33,910 nt of DNA, from contig CAYSYM010000041.1 of NCBI GenBank assembly GCA_964435115.1, positions 1-33,910 of the forward strand, given 5' to 3'. The notes beneath the pieces are model-generated. The model was given only the letters and a program-made list of their open reading frames with translations, made no database searches and was not told where the DNA came from. This document shows positions 24,027 through 32,396 of this stretch, piece after piece. The translations under genes and the position numbers were made by a program. The DNA is from CAYSYM01 sp964435115 (GTDB taxonomy: Bacteria; Chloroflexota; UBA6077; CF-72). Each line of letters starts with the position of its first letter. Within the stretch, counting starts at the first letter, position 1.

Positions 24027-24629
24027 TCAGCGTCCTGTGTGGGCCGGCTCGGCCTCGGCACCGGTCTGGAGGGGCGCGAGGAAGGAGAGGCTGTCGGGCG
24101 CCCACGGGGCCACCAGCGTCTGGAAATCGGCGGCGCGCGCGATCGGGGTCGACACCAGGCGGCTGCCGAGCGTGGAGCGCTGGATCGCCGTCGAGACGGG
24201 CGGAACCAGCGGGAACAGGGCGAACGGCAGTAGCACCAGAGCCGCCACCACCAGCCCCTTCGCGGCGCCCGGGATGGCCCCCAGCGGCTGGTTGACGCAC
24301 CCGAATGGCGTCAGCAGCACGAGCAGCGGGCGCAGCGCGCGCAGGGTCACACCGACGGCGGCTGAGTACAGGAGCTGGAAGAGCAGCAGCAGCGCGAGCA
24401 GTGCGGCGAGCGCCGCCACGGGGCGAGGCACCGGTGTGACCGCGACGATAACGTTCGCGACCGGGGCCGAGCCAACGAGTGCCAGGCCGGTCGAGACCGC
24501 GAGGCTCAGCAGGTCGAGCACCCCGAGCAGGAACCCCCGCGCCATGCCCGTAGCCGCCGCCGTGATGACGACCAGGAGCACTGCCCAGTCGACCCAGTTG
24601 AGCTGCTGCGCGAGGCCGTCGAACGGCAC
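24027..24629 (-). CDS. CvpA-like integral membrane protein
   Basis: A roughly 200-residue protein with four or five hydrophobic segments (about 10-30, 33-52, 55-68, 72-95, 125-145 from the GTG). NWVDWAVLLVVITAAATGMARGFLLGVLDLLSL is the start pattern of the CvpA/colicin V production family, whose members include partners of membrane-bound hydrolases. The exact role is unknown. Start choice is uncertain: GTG 24629 has AGGGG only 1 nt away, and ATG 24731 would add 34 residues and overlap the promoter of the divergent dehydrogenase. The gene lies 57 nt upstream of the polyprenyl synthase on the same strand. Confidence 0.65.
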   Translation of the reverse strand: MPFDGLAQQLNWVDWAVLLVVITAAATGMARGFLLGVLDLLSLAVSTGLALVGSAPVANVIVAVTPVPRPVAALAALLALLLLFQLLYSAAVGVTLRALRPLLVLLTPFGCVNQPLGAIPGAAKGLVVAALVLLPFALFPLVPPVSTAIQRSTLGSRLVSTPIARAADFQTLVAPWAPDSLSFLAPLQTGAEAEPAHTGR

Positions 24630-24725
24630 GCCCCTCAGTATGCCCGCTCCGGACGTCGTCTGGTCCACGGCCGCGCCACCGGCTCCCCCGGCGCCCGGCG
24701 CGGGCAGCGCGCAGCACGGGACGGG

Positions 24726-24731
24726 TAGCAT
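24726..24731 (+). promoter_or_regulatory. -10 box for a leaderless dehydrogenase transcript
   Basis: TAGCAT is followed by 6 nt and the GTG at 24738. No ribosome binding site lies upstream, so a leaderless start is likely. Confidence 0.45.
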
Positions 24732-24737
24732 CGGAGC

Positions 24738-25754
24738 GTGCGCACGCTCGAGCTCGTCGGGTTCGACGGCCCTAGCTCGCTCCGCCTGGCGGAGCGATCC
24801 CCGCCCGAGCCGGCGGCAGGCGAGGTGCGGGTGCGGCTCAGGGCCGTGGCCCTCAACCACCTCGACGTCTGGCTGAGTCGCGGCCTTCCGAAGCGGCCCC
24901 TGCCGGCGGTCCTCGGCGCCGACGGCGCCGGGGTGGTCGAGGCGGTAGGCCCCGGCGGGGACTCCTCGCGCTTGGGGCAGGAGGTGGTGCTCTACCCGAT
25001 CGTCTCGTGCGCCGGGTGCGCCGCCTGCCGCGCGGGCCAGGAGGTTCACTGTCCGCAGATGGCGATCCTGGGTGAGCACACCCACGGCACCCTCAGAGAG
25101 GCGCTGGTCGTCCCGGACGCGAGCTGCTACCCGCGGCCCGCGCACCTCACGTGGGAGCAGACCGCGGCGCTGCCGCTTGCCTGGCTGACTGCCTGGCGGC
25201 TGCTGTTCACGCGCGGCCGGCTGGCCGCTGGCGACACGCTCGTGGTCGTCGGCATTGGCGGCGGGGTAGCCACTGCCTGCCTGCTGCTCGCCCGGGCGCA
25301 CGGCCTGCGCGTCATCGTCACCTCGCGTGATCCCGCCAAGCGGGAGCGAGCCCTGGCGCTGGGCGCCGACCTGGCGCTACCGAGCGAGGGGTTTGGCAAG
25401 GCAGTCCAGGAGGCGACAGGCGGCGCGGGCGCCCGAGCGGTCGTGGACACGGTCGGCCCCGCCACGCTGGACGAGTCGTTCCGAGCCCTCGCTCGCGAGG
25501 GGATGGTCCTGACGGTCGGCTCCACCAGCGGCCCGCGGGCCGAGATCACTCTGCCCCGCCTGTTCTTCCGCCACCTCTCCCTTGTCACCTCCACCATGGG
25601 TACCCGGCCCGAGTTCGCCGCCATGCTCGCCGACGTGAACCAGCACCGCCTCGTTCCGCCGGTGGACCGCGTCTTCCCGCTCGGGGAGGGCCAGGCCGCC
25701 TTCGCCCACCTGGAGGCCGGCGCACAATTCGGCAAGGTGGTGCTCGTGCCGTGA
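24738..25754 (+). CDS. zinc-type medium-chain dehydrogenase/reductase
   Basis: A 338-residue MDR enzyme, quinone oxidoreductase or alcohol dehydrogenase-like. The GroES-like half has ALNHLDVWLSRG (38-49) and four structural-zinc cysteines (Cys91, Cys94, Cys97, Cys105). GEHTHGTLREALVV follows. The Rossmann half has VVGIGGGVATACLLLARAHG and, later, VVDTVGPATLDESFRALAREG. The substrate is unknown, and NADP versus NAD preference is not clear. It diverges from the CvpA-like gene and precedes the dap genes by 111 nt, so it may be transcribed separately from them. Confidence 0.9.
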   Translation: MRTLELVGFDGPSSLRLAERSPPEPAAGEVRVRLRAVALNHLDVWLSRGLPKRPLPAVLGADGAGVVEAVGPGGDSSRLGQEVVLYPIVSCAGCAACRAGQEVHCPQMAILGEHTHGTLREALVVPDASCYPRPAHLTWEQTAALPLAWLTAWRLLFTRGRLAAGDTLVVVGIGGGVATACLLLARAHGLRVIVTSRDPAKRERALALGADLALPSEGFGKAVQEATGGAGARAVVDTVGPATLDESFRALAREGMVLTVGSTSGPRAEITLPRLFFRHLSLVTSTMGTRPEFAAMLADVNQHRLVPPVDRVFPLGEGQAAFAHLEAGAQFGKVVLVP

Positions 25755-25865
25755 CACCGCGCTCAGCCCGTGGGGCGAACGTGGGGACCGATCAGCGCGC
25801 GCGCGGCCCGCGGGTCGAGTGCCCTGGGAGGCACGCGCGGCGCGCGTCGCGCTGACCTGCGCCAG

Positions 25866-26696
25866 GTGCCGCACTTCACCAAGGCCCACGGCCTGGGCAA
25901 TGACTACCTCGTCTGCGATCCGGCCGACCTGCCCTTCGCCCTGACGCCCGAGCGCGTGCGGCTGATCTGCGACCGCCACCGTGGCGTCGGGTCCGACGGC
26001 ATTCTGGTGCTCGCACCTGCAGATGGCGCGGCCGACGTGGGCCTGCGCATCTTCAACCCGGACGGCTCCGAGGCCGAGAAGAGCGGGAACGGCATTCGCA
26101 TCTTCGCCAAGTGGCTGTACGAGACGGCCAGGACTCGCGCACGCTCCTTTCGCATCCGGACGGCCGGAGGCATCGTGCCGGTGCGCGTCGAACCCAGTGG
26201 CGGGCGCGTGCGGTCCGCCACTGCCGACATGGGCGAGCCCGCCTTCCGCGACGACCTCACGTCGCTCGAGGTGGCGGGCCGGGCGCTGCCTGTCGTCGCC
26301 CTCTCCGTTGGCAATCCCCACTGCGTGGTGGTACGGGAGCGGCTGGAGCTCGCCGAGCTGCGCGTGCTGGGTCCGGCCATCGAGCGCCACCCGGCCTTCC
26401 CTGGCCGCACCAACGTGCAGCTTGTGCGGCTTGTGGACCGGGGGCGCGTCGAGGCGCTGGTCTGGGAGCGCGGCGCGGGTGAGACGCTGGCGTCTGGCTC
26501 GAGCGCCTGCGCGGTCGTGGCGGCCTGCGGCCGGCTGGGGCTGGTGGGCGACGACGTCACCGTCGCGATGCCCGGAGGTGAGCTGCACGTTCGGGTCGAC
26601 AGCCGGGGCCACCTGTGGTTGCGCGGGCCGGCCGAGGAAGTCGGCACCTTCCTCCTCAGCCCTGAGCTCGAAGCACGCCTGCGTGCGCTAGGATGA
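25866..26696 (+). CDS. dapF: diaminopimelate epimerase family protein, both catalytic Cys replaced by Ser
   Basis: A 276-residue DapF-fold protein: HFTKAHGLGNDYLV start, GVGSDGILVL (41-50), NPDGSEAEKSGNG (64-76), VGNPHCVV (149-156) and WERGAGETLASGSSACA (200-216). Classical DapF uses two cysteines (CGNG and ACGTGACA) as acid and base; here these positions are Ser73 and Ser210. The same serine pattern recurs in a clade I recall from Chloroflexota and Deinococcus, annotated as DapF, so it is probably not a random mutation. Whether it epimerises LL-DAP, or another substrate, is open. The GTG at 25866 is chosen because it begins the conserved segment; no ribosome binding site is evident. ATGA joins it to the aminotransferase, with dapD following. 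Confidence 0.82.
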   Translation: MPHFTKAHGLGNDYLVCDPADLPFALTPERVRLICDRHRGVGSDGILVLAPADGAADVGLRIFNPDGSEAEKSGNGIRIFAKWLYETARTRARSFRIRTAGGIVPVRVEPSGGRVRSATADMGEPAFRDDLTSLEVAGRALPVVALSVGNPHCVVVRERLELAELRVLGPAIERHPAFPGRTNVQLVRLVDRGRVEALVWERGAGETLASGSSACAVVAACGRLGLVGDDVTVAMPGGELHVRVDSRGHLWLRGPAEEVGTFLLSPELEARLRALG

Positions 26697-27844
26697 GGCG
26701 CATGCCCGCGCCTCCCGCGCCCGGCGCCTACTTCACCACCCTGCTGGACCAGGCCAAGGAAGCGCTCGCGCGGCGCGGCCAGGAGGTGTTCGACTTCGGC
26801 GTGGGCGACCCGATCGAGCCGACGCCGCCGTTCATTCGGCAGGCGCTCGTCGCCGCGCTCCGCCCGGTGTCGCGGTACCCGACGATCGCCGGCCAGCGAA
26901 CGTTCCGCGAGGCTGTCGCCGGCTGGGCGGCGCGCCGCCTGGGCGTGACACTGGACCCGGACACGCAGGTCATCCCCGCCGCCGGCTCCAAGGAGGCGAT
27001 CTTCCACCTACCGCTGGCGCTGCTGCCGCCCGACGAGCGGCGGCGCGGTGTGGTCTACCCCACGCCGAGCTACCCGGTCTACGCGGCCGGCGCGCGCTTC
27101 GCGCAGGCGATCCCGCACCCGGTCCACCCTGGCGAGGAGCACGGGTTCCGCCTGGACCTCCGCGACCTGCCGCGCTCGGTGCTTGAGGGGACCAGCATCG
27201 CGTGGATCAACTACCCGCACAACCCGACCGGCGTGAGTGTCGATCGCGCCTTCCTCGCGGCGCAGGTGGACGTGGCCCGTGAGCACGGTATCCTCCTGTG
27301 CGCCGACGAGTGCTACCTGGACCTCTACTTCGATGAGTCGGCTCCCCCGCCGAGCGTGCTGCAGGTGACGCTGGAGGGGGTGCTGAGCTTCGGGTCGCTC
27401 TCCAAGCGGTCCGGTATGACTGGCTACCGCAGTGGCTACGTGGCCGGCGACGCCGGCGTGATCGCCCGACTCAAGCGGCTGCGGCCGAACTTTGGCGTTG
27501 GATCGCCCGACTTCGTGCAGACCGCTGCCGCCGCGGCCTGGGCGGACGACGCGCACGTGGCCGAGCGGCGGGCGGTCTTCCGCGCCAAGCGCGACCGGCT
27601 GCTCGCCTTCCTGACCGACGCGGGCTACCGGGTCGCGGGCAGCCAGGGTGCCATCTACCTGTGGGTCAAGGTCCCCGGTGCAGACCCGGCGGCGTTCTTC
27701 ATGCGGCTGCTGGAACGCGGGATCGTGGTGAGCCCTGGCGAATCGTTCGGGCCGGGAGGCGAGGGGTACTTCCGCGTTGCGCTGGTGCCACCGCTCGACC
27801 AGGTCGAGCGAGCCATCGCCGCGTGGAGCGGCCTGGAGCGGTAA
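26693..27844 (+). CDS. dapC: PLP-dependent aminotransferase, probable succinyldiaminopimelate aminotransferase
   Basis: A 383-residue class I/II aminotransferase. NPTG (177-180) and Asp205 (CADECYLD) position the cofactor; Lys238 in SLSKRSGMTGYRSGY is the Schiff-base lysine. The location between dapF and dapD points to transamination of N-succinyl-2-amino-6-ketopimelate in the lysine/DAP pathway; sequence alone would also allow another amino acid. The ATG at 26693 overlaps the dapF stop (ATGA). ATG 26702 is an alternative with TAGGAT 7 nt upstream, which could also give an internal leaderless message. Confidence 0.85.
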   Translation: MRRMPAPPAPGAYFTTLLDQAKEALARRGQEVFDFGVGDPIEPTPPFIRQALVAALRPVSRYPTIAGQRTFREAVAGWAARRLGVTLDPDTQVIPAAGSKEAIFHLPLALLPPDERRRGVVYPTPSYPVYAAGARFAQAIPHPVHPGEEHGFRLDLRDLPRSVLEGTSIAWINYPHNPTGVSVDRAFLAAQVDVAREHGILLCADECYLDLYFDESAPPPSVLQVTLEGVLSFGSLSKRSGMTGYRSGYVAGDAGVIARLKRLRPNFGVGSPDFVQTAAAAAWADDAHVAERRAVFRAKRDRLLAFLTDAGYRVAGSQGAIYLWVKVPGADPAAFFMRLLERGIVVSPGESFGPGGEGYFRVALVPPLDQVERAIAAWSGLER

Positions 27845-27854
27845 GGCAGGAGCG

Positions 27855-28685
27855 GTGACGCCCGAGACCGCCGCGCAGCTCGAACGAGCGATCACCGCCG
27901 CCTACGCCGACCTCACCCTGCTCGATCGGCCCGAGGCCCACGAAGCCGTCGAGGCGACGCTCGCCGCCCTCGACCGTGGCGAGCTGCGGCTGGCGGCCAG
28001 GGTGGATGGCGAGTGGAAGACGAACGCCTGGATCCAGCAGGCGATCTCGCTCTACTTCCGGATCCGCCAGCTTGAGACCTTCGAGGTCGGCCCTTTCGAG
28101 TACCACGACAAGATCCCACTCAAGCGCGACTACGCCGCGCTGGGAGTGCGGGTGGTGCCGCCGGCGGTGGCGCGCTATGGCAGCTACCTGGAGCGCGGCG
28201 TGGTGCTCATGCCGAGCTACGTCAACCTGGCCGCCCGGGTTGGCTCGGGGACGATGGTCGACACGTGGGCGACCGTCGGCAGTGGCGCTCAGATCGGGCG
28301 CGAGGTACACCTGGCGGGCGGCGTTGGGATTGGCGGCGTGCTCGAGCCGCCAGGCGCGCGGCCGGTGATCGTGGAGGACGGCGCCTTCATCGGCTCGCGC
28401 TGCATCATCACCGAGGGCGTCGTCGTGGAGGAGGGCGCGGTCCTGGCTGCCAACGTTACGCTCACCGGCAGCGTCAAGATCATCGACGTGACCCGCGACC
28501 CACCGGTCACCTACCGGGGCCGAGTCCCCGCCCGGTCGGTGGTGGTGCCCGGCAGCCTGCCCCGGCGGTACCCGGGCGGCGAGTTCCAGGTGAGCTGCGC
28601 CCTCATCGTCGGCCAGCGCACCGCCTCCACTGACCGCAAGACCTCGCTCAACCAGGCCTTGCGGGACTTCGGCATCGGGACGTAG
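27855..28685 (+). CDS. dapD: tetrahydrodipicolinate N-succinyltransferase
   Basis: A 276-residue trimeric left-handed beta-helix acyltransferase that succinylates tetrahydrodipicolinate. KTNAWIQQAISLYFR (about 54-68) and the hexapeptide-repeat run with MVDTWATVGSGAQIG and HLAGGVGIGGVLEPP are diagnostic of DapD. GTG 27855 has AGGAG just upstream and lies 10 nt after the aminotransferase stop. With dapC it defines the succinylase branch; dapE is not in the window. Confidence 0.95.
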   Translation: MTPETAAQLERAITAAYADLTLLDRPEAHEAVEATLAALDRGELRLAARVDGEWKTNAWIQQAISLYFRIRQLETFEVGPFEYHDKIPLKRDYAALGVRVVPPAVARYGSYLERGVVLMPSYVNLAARVGSGTMVDTWATVGSGAQIGREVHLAGGVGIGGVLEPPGARPVIVEDGAFIGSRCIITEGVVVEEGAVLAANVTLTGSVKIIDVTRDPPVTYRGRVPARSVVVPGSLPRRYPGGEFQVSCALIVGQRTASTDRKTSLNQALRDFGIGT

Positions 28686-28734
28686 CGCGCGCGGCGGCGC
28701 GTGGGGATTCCCGCTGCCGTGCGCGGACGCTCCG

Positions 28735-28740
28735 TACAAT
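28735..28740 (+). promoter_or_regulatory. hflX promoter -10
   Basis: TACAAT lies 8 nt before the hflX ATG at 28749, giving a leaderless or near-leaderless mRNA. The -35 is weak. Confidence 0.5.
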
Positions 28741-28748
28741 GAGCGTGA

Positions 28749-30056
28749 ATGGCACACACCCGGACAGACGGACCCGGGGGCGACGGCCTGTCCCAGCCCG
28801 AGCGCGCCTTCCTGCTCGCCGCCGACGCCCGCGGGACGCCGTGGACGGTCCAGGAGTCGTTGGACGAGCTGGCGGAGCTGGCTCGGACCGCCGGCGCAGT
28901 CGTCGTCGGCCGCCTCTCCCAGCGGCTCGAGCAGTCGGATCCGCGCACCTACCTCGGGCGCGGCAAGCTGGAGGAGGCGCGCGAGCAGCTCCTGGACGCG
29001 CGGGCGGACGTGGCCATCGTCGACGACGAGCTCCCCGCGAGCGTGCAGAAAGCGATGGAGGAGACGCTAGGTCGGCGGGTCGTCGATCGCACCCTGCTGA
29101 TCCTGGACATCTTCGGCCAGCGCGCGCGCACTCACGAGGGGCGCGTGCAGGTTGAGCTGGCGCGGCTAGAGTACCTCCTACCCCGCCTCACCCGGGCCTG
29201 GACGCACCTGGAGCGCCAGGCCGGCGGCATCGGCATGCGCGGCGGCCCAGGCGAGACGCAGATCGAGATCGACCGCCGCCTGATCCGCAACCGGATCGCG
29301 GCCCTCAGGCAGGAGATTGCGGGCATTCGCAAGCACCGGGCTGCGCAGCGCTCGGCGCGCGAACGGGCCGGGATCCCGGTCGTGCCGCTCGTCGGCTACA
29401 CGAACGCGGGCAAGAGCACGCTCTTCAACCGGCTGACGCAGGCCGGCGCGCTCGCCGAGGACAGGCTCTTCGCCACGCTGGATCCACTCACCCGCCGCGT
29501 CCTGCTGCCCGGCGGCCACGAGATCCTGCTCTCGGATACCGTGGGGTTCATCGCCAAGCTGCCGACGGACCTGGTGGAGGCGTTCAAAGCCACCTTGGAG
29601 GAGCTGGAGAACGCCGACCTCCTGCTCCACGTGGTCGACATAACCGCACCCCGGGCCACCGAGCGGGCGCAGGTCGTGCGGAGCATCCTGGCAGAGGTGG
29701 GCGCGGGCGATCGGCCGGTGCTCAACGTGCTCAACAAGGCGGACCGGCTGGCCCGATCGCCTGAGGAGCTGGAGGCGACACTGCCGGAGGCGCGGGCAGC
29801 GGATAGCGTGGTCGTCTCGGCCGAGAAGGGATGGAACGTCGACGAGCTGCTGGAGCGCATCGAGGCCATGCTGGAGCGTGGCTACGAGCGGTTGCGGGTG
29901 CGCATCCCCTACGACCAGGCGACACTGGTCGACCTGTTCCACCGCAAGGGAACTATTGACAGCGAGCGGCACACGGAGCAGGGCACACTGATCACAGGGT
30001 CGCTCCCGGCACGCTACGCCGGCCCCTTCCGTCCGTTCGCCGTGCGGGCTCGGTGA
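28749..30056 (+). CDS. hflX: ribosome-associated GTPase HflX
   Basis: A 435-residue GTPase that acts on stalled or hibernating 70S and 50S ribosomes. An N-terminal nucleotide-binding-like domain (about 30-120) and the coiled glycine-rich linker with GGIGMRGGPGETQIEIDRR (159-177) precede the G domain: P-loop GYTNAGKST (216-224), DTVGF (263-267), NKAD (329-332) and SAEKG. The C-terminal domain follows from about 375. All motifs are intact. It has its own TACAAT box and ends just before a hairpin. Confidence 0.95.
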   Translation: MAHTRTDGPGGDGLSQPERAFLLAADARGTPWTVQESLDELAELARTAGAVVVGRLSQRLEQSDPRTYLGRGKLEEAREQLLDARADVAIVDDELPASVQKAMEETLGRRVVDRTLLILDIFGQRARTHEGRVQVELARLEYLLPRLTRAWTHLERQAGGIGMRGGPGETQIEIDRRLIRNRIAALRQEIAGIRKHRAAQRSARERAGIPVVPLVGYTNAGKSTLFNRLTQAGALAEDRLFATLDPLTRRVLLPGGHEILLSDTVGFIAKLPTDLVEAFKATLEELENADLLLHVVDITAPRATERAQVVRSILAEVGAGDRPVLNVLNKADRLARSPEELEATLPEARAADSVVVSAEKGWNVDELLERIEAMLERGYERLRVRIPYDQATLVDLFHRKGTIDSERHTEQGTLITGSLPARYAGPFRPFAVRAR

Positions 30057-30077
30057 TCAGGAGCGACCCGGATCACC
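30052..30077 (+). terminator. hairpin at the hflX stop codon
   Basis: GGTGATC (30052-30058) and GATCACC (30071-30077) form a 7-bp stem with a 12-nt loop; no T-run follows. Weak terminator candidate. Confidence 0.35.
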
Positions 30078-30184
30078 TCACGGACGGCGCCACCCGGCTG
30101 CCGCTGTGCGCCCCACGAGCACGCTGACCCACATCACATCCGGCCCGGGGTGGCCTCCTGGTCGTGACGATCGACAATCGCGGG

Positions 30185-30256
30185 TGGCGGGGGGGAGACT
30201 CGAACTCCCGACCCGGGGTTTATGAATCCCCTGCTCTACCGCTGAGCTACCCCGCC
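30185..30256 (-). tRNA. tRNA-Met (CAU)
   Basis: The 72-nt gene has a perfect 7-bp acceptor (GGCGGGG/CCCCGCC), D arm GCTC-AGCGGTA-GAGC, anticodon loop TTCATAA, and T arm GGGAG-TTCGAGT-CTCCC. Discriminator A at 30185 is followed by CCC, so CCA is not encoded. A G-C first pair rules out initiator tRNA. Elongator Met is likely; tRNA-Ile2, which also carries a CAU anticodon that needs lysidine, is the alternative. Confidence 0.92.
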
Positions 30257-30266
30257 CAGGTAGGGA

Positions 30267-30272
30267 AGTATA
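30267..30272 (-). promoter_or_regulatory. tRNA-Met promoter -10
   Basis: The minus strand reads TATACT 10 nt upstream of the tRNA 5' end, the same hexamer as at ssrA. Confidence 0.55.
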
Positions 30273-30443
30273 CCCGTTCACGCTCGGTCCGGCGGTAGCG
30301 CTGACCTCCGTCCCATCACCTTGGGGGTGCCTGGCCCAGCACCTCGCCGCAGCCCGCCCCGTCTCGCAGCACCGGGCTGCGCGCCTGAAGCTCGATCTCC
30401 CCACAGGCGTCGGGACCGAGCCGGCACCCGCGGGGGCAAAGCG

Positions 30444-30570
30444 TTTCACGGACAGTGAAAGGCCGACGCCGGGGGGAGGGGGCGTCGGCCTTTCGGGCGC
30501 GGGACGGCCAGGGGGGGCGCCGTCCCGCCGCTAGTTCGCGACCGCCGGGGGGAGGAGCGGTGTCGCGACT
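30444..30570 (-). ncRNA. candidate structured RNA with three hairpins and pyrimidine-rich loops
   Basis: Three stems stand in a row: 30536-30568 (TCGCGAC/GTCGCGA core), 30499-30528 (GCGGGACGGC/GCCGTCCCGC) and 30457-30494 (14 bp). Each encloses a loop with a long G run on the plus strand, that is C-rich (CTCC, CCCC) on the minus strand. A TACAGT box at 30582-30577 on the minus strand would start transcription near 30570, exactly at the first stem, and the 14-bp stem would end the RNA near 30450. Alternatively these are stacked terminators for the convergent hflX side and the membrane-protein gene. No known RNA family was recognised. Confidence 0.35.
30457..30494. terminator. 14-bp perfect hairpin in the convergent gap
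   Basis: GAAAGGCCGACGCC and GGCGTCGGCCTTTC pair perfectly around a G-rich 10-nt loop. It could stop transcripts from both strands. Its GTGAAA edge can alternatively pair with TTTCAC at 30444-30449 (5-nt loop), so two folds exclude each other. Confidence 0.6.
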
Positions 30571-30680
30571 GCCCATACTGTAGCGCGTCGCGGCCCGAGC
30601 GTGCAGTGTTCTTTGGTAGGCGCGCCTGGTGGGGGAAGTTCCCACGCGCACACCGACCCGCGGCCCGGGCCGCACGCCGG

Positions 30681-32381
30681 TCAGTAGCGGTAGTCGAGCG
30701 CCGGAGCGACCTCGGACGGGTGGACGCGACGTGACGTGGGGATCACCAGCACGTAGGGGGCGACTCGCTCTGCGACGTACGCCACGCCCAGCTCCTCGAG
30801 CCGCGCCAGCAGCTCGGGCTCTGCCTCGTCGGTCACCAGCACGAACCCGGGCCGCTCGGCTCCTTCCACCAGGGGCCGGTACTCGGGGAACCGGTCGATG
30901 CCCCCGGCCTGCGCGTCGTACCAGTCGTAGGCCACCAGCGTCTGGCCGGCGGTCCGGGCGTCGAACATGAGGGGGAACGCGGCCCAGTGGTTCAGCCACA
31001 CGTAGCTGATGCCCTGGCGCTGGAGGGCGGCCAGCAGGGGCCGGGTATCCACGGGGAGCCGGGGCCAGTACGGCGACTGGAACGCGGCCACTGGGTCGGC
31101 CACGACCCAGCCGTACAGGAACGCCGCCAGAAGGGCGGCCAGCACCGTGCCCGCCACCCAACGCCGCCAGGCCCAGGCGGCGGCGAGGAACGCGCCCAGC
31201 ACTACCGCCAGGCCGTTCCAGAGGGGCGGCGCGTAGCGCCCCGTCGCGTCGAAGCCCCACGGGTTCAGGCCAGGCCCGCCAAAGCCGCTGGCCACGAAGA
31301 GGGCCGGGATCGCCAGCAGCAGGAGGAGAGGCACGTCCAGCGGCCGCGCCCAGGTGTCCCGGCTCAGCACGTGGGCCTCACCTGTGCCAGATCGGGCCAC
31401 ACGTGGGGCTCCCTGCTGAGGCTGCTGGGGAGGGGGTGCGACGCGCCTGGGCCGCCAGAGCGCGCTCCAGGCGACGGCCAGCGCCAGGATCGCCGCCACA
31501 GCCGCGGCGAGCGCGCGCGGGCTCGCGCCCCAGGGCTGCCAGAGGCCGGCCGCGCGCGGCAGATCGGCGTTCCACCAGACACCCAGCACCGCCAGGCGGT
31601 CGGCTGTCTGGCCCGCCGTTCCGGCGGTGACGAAGCGCACGGTCGCGCCGCCGGTCTGGAGGTTGTACACCCACACGGGCAGCGCCCCGACGGCGAAGCC
31701 GAGGAGCCCGAGGCCGGCTGGAGCCGCGAGCCCGCCGCCGCGGACTCGCAGCAGGACGACGAGCGCGGCCGGCACGAGGTAGTAGGCGGCCAGGGGGTGC
31801 AGCCAGAAGGCCAGGCCGCCCGCCACGCCACCAGCCACAGCCCAGCGGCCGTCGGTCGGCCGTCCGCGCGGGAAGGCCAGCCGGGTAGCGCATAGGAGAG
31901 TGAGCGAGCCGAGCACCATCACCTCCGTGTAGGGGGCCCACGGCTTCAGGCTCATCACCAGCACGTAGATGGGCGCGACGGCCACGAGCAGCGCTGCGAA
32001 CCAGCCGGCAGCGCGGCCGGCCACCTCGCGAGCCAGCAGCCCGGTCGCCCCGACGAGCGCGAGCGAGGCGAGCAGCACGGGCAGCTTCGCCGCCACACGG
32101 GAGACGCCCAATAGGGCGAACGCAACGGCCATGGCGTAGGGTTGCCAGGCGCCCGCATAGGCCTGGTTCTTCAGCATGATCGGCCGGTCGCCCTCCAGGA
32201 TCGCCAGCGCCATCAGGGTCGAGAGGGAATCGTCGCCTTCGAGCAGCCAGCCGGACCTCACCAGCAGGGCAAGGCGGACAACCAGGGCAACGGCCAGGAT
32301 CGCCAACCCTGGCGCCAGCGGGCGCAGACGGCAGGGGCGGACGGTCGGCCCGGCCGGGAGTCGCGTCGGGGGGCGAGCCAT
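30681..32381 (-). CDS. polytopic membrane protein, GT-C (GT39/PMT-like) glycosyltransferase fold
   Basis: A 566-residue protein with about ten transmembrane segments (first near 24-42, others about 82-100, 101-118, 125-143, 150-168, 180-215, 225-245, 290-308, 345-365, 385-425) and a soluble C-terminal region of about 120 residues. The first extracytoplasmic loop has GWLLEGDDSLST, where Asp50-Asp51 sit where GT-C enzymes carry their acidic metal or lipid-sugar site. KPWAPYTE and HPLAAYYLVP are further polar patches in loops. The sugar and acceptor are unknown. It starts 15 nt after the formimidoyltransferase stop, so the two are cotranscribed, with no obvious functional link. Confidence 0.75.
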   Translation of the reverse strand: MARPPTRLPAGPTVRPCRLRPLAPGLAILAVALVVRLALLVRSGWLLEGDDSLSTLMALAILEGDRPIMLKNQAYAGAWQPYAMAVAFALLGVSRVAAKLPVLLASLALVGATGLLAREVAGRAAGWFAALLVAVAPIYVLVMSLKPWAPYTEVMVLGSLTLLCATRLAFPRGRPTDGRWAVAGGVAGGLAFWLHPLAAYYLVPAALVVLLRVRGGGLAAPAGLGLLGFAVGALPVWVYNLQTGGATVRFVTAGTAGQTADRLAVLGVWWNADLPRAAGLWQPWGASPRALAAAVAAILALAVAWSALWRPRRVAPPPQQPQQGAPRVARSGTGEAHVLSRDTWARPLDVPLLLLLAIPALFVASGFGGPGLNPWGFDATGRYAPPLWNGLAVVLGAFLAAAWAWRRWVAGTVLAALLAAFLYGWVVADPVAAFQSPYWPRLPVDTRPLLAALQRQGISYVWLNHWAAFPLMFDARTAGQTLVAYDWYDAQAGGIDRFPEYRPLVEGAERPGFVLVTDEAEPELLARLEELGVAYVAERVAPYVLVIPTSRRVHPSEVAPALDYRY

Positions 32382-32396
32382 GCGCGGCGCGGAAGT

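Larger units (their letters stand above)
30078..30680. other. convergent intergenic region
   Basis: The gap between hflX and the membrane-protein gene holds the tRNA-Met, its promoter and the triple hairpin. The stretches 30273-30443 and 30571-30680 show no supported gene. Confidence 0.5.

Noticed and set aside
30185..30256. Initiator tRNA-fMet
   Set aside because: The first acceptor pair is G-C rather than the mismatch typical of initiators.
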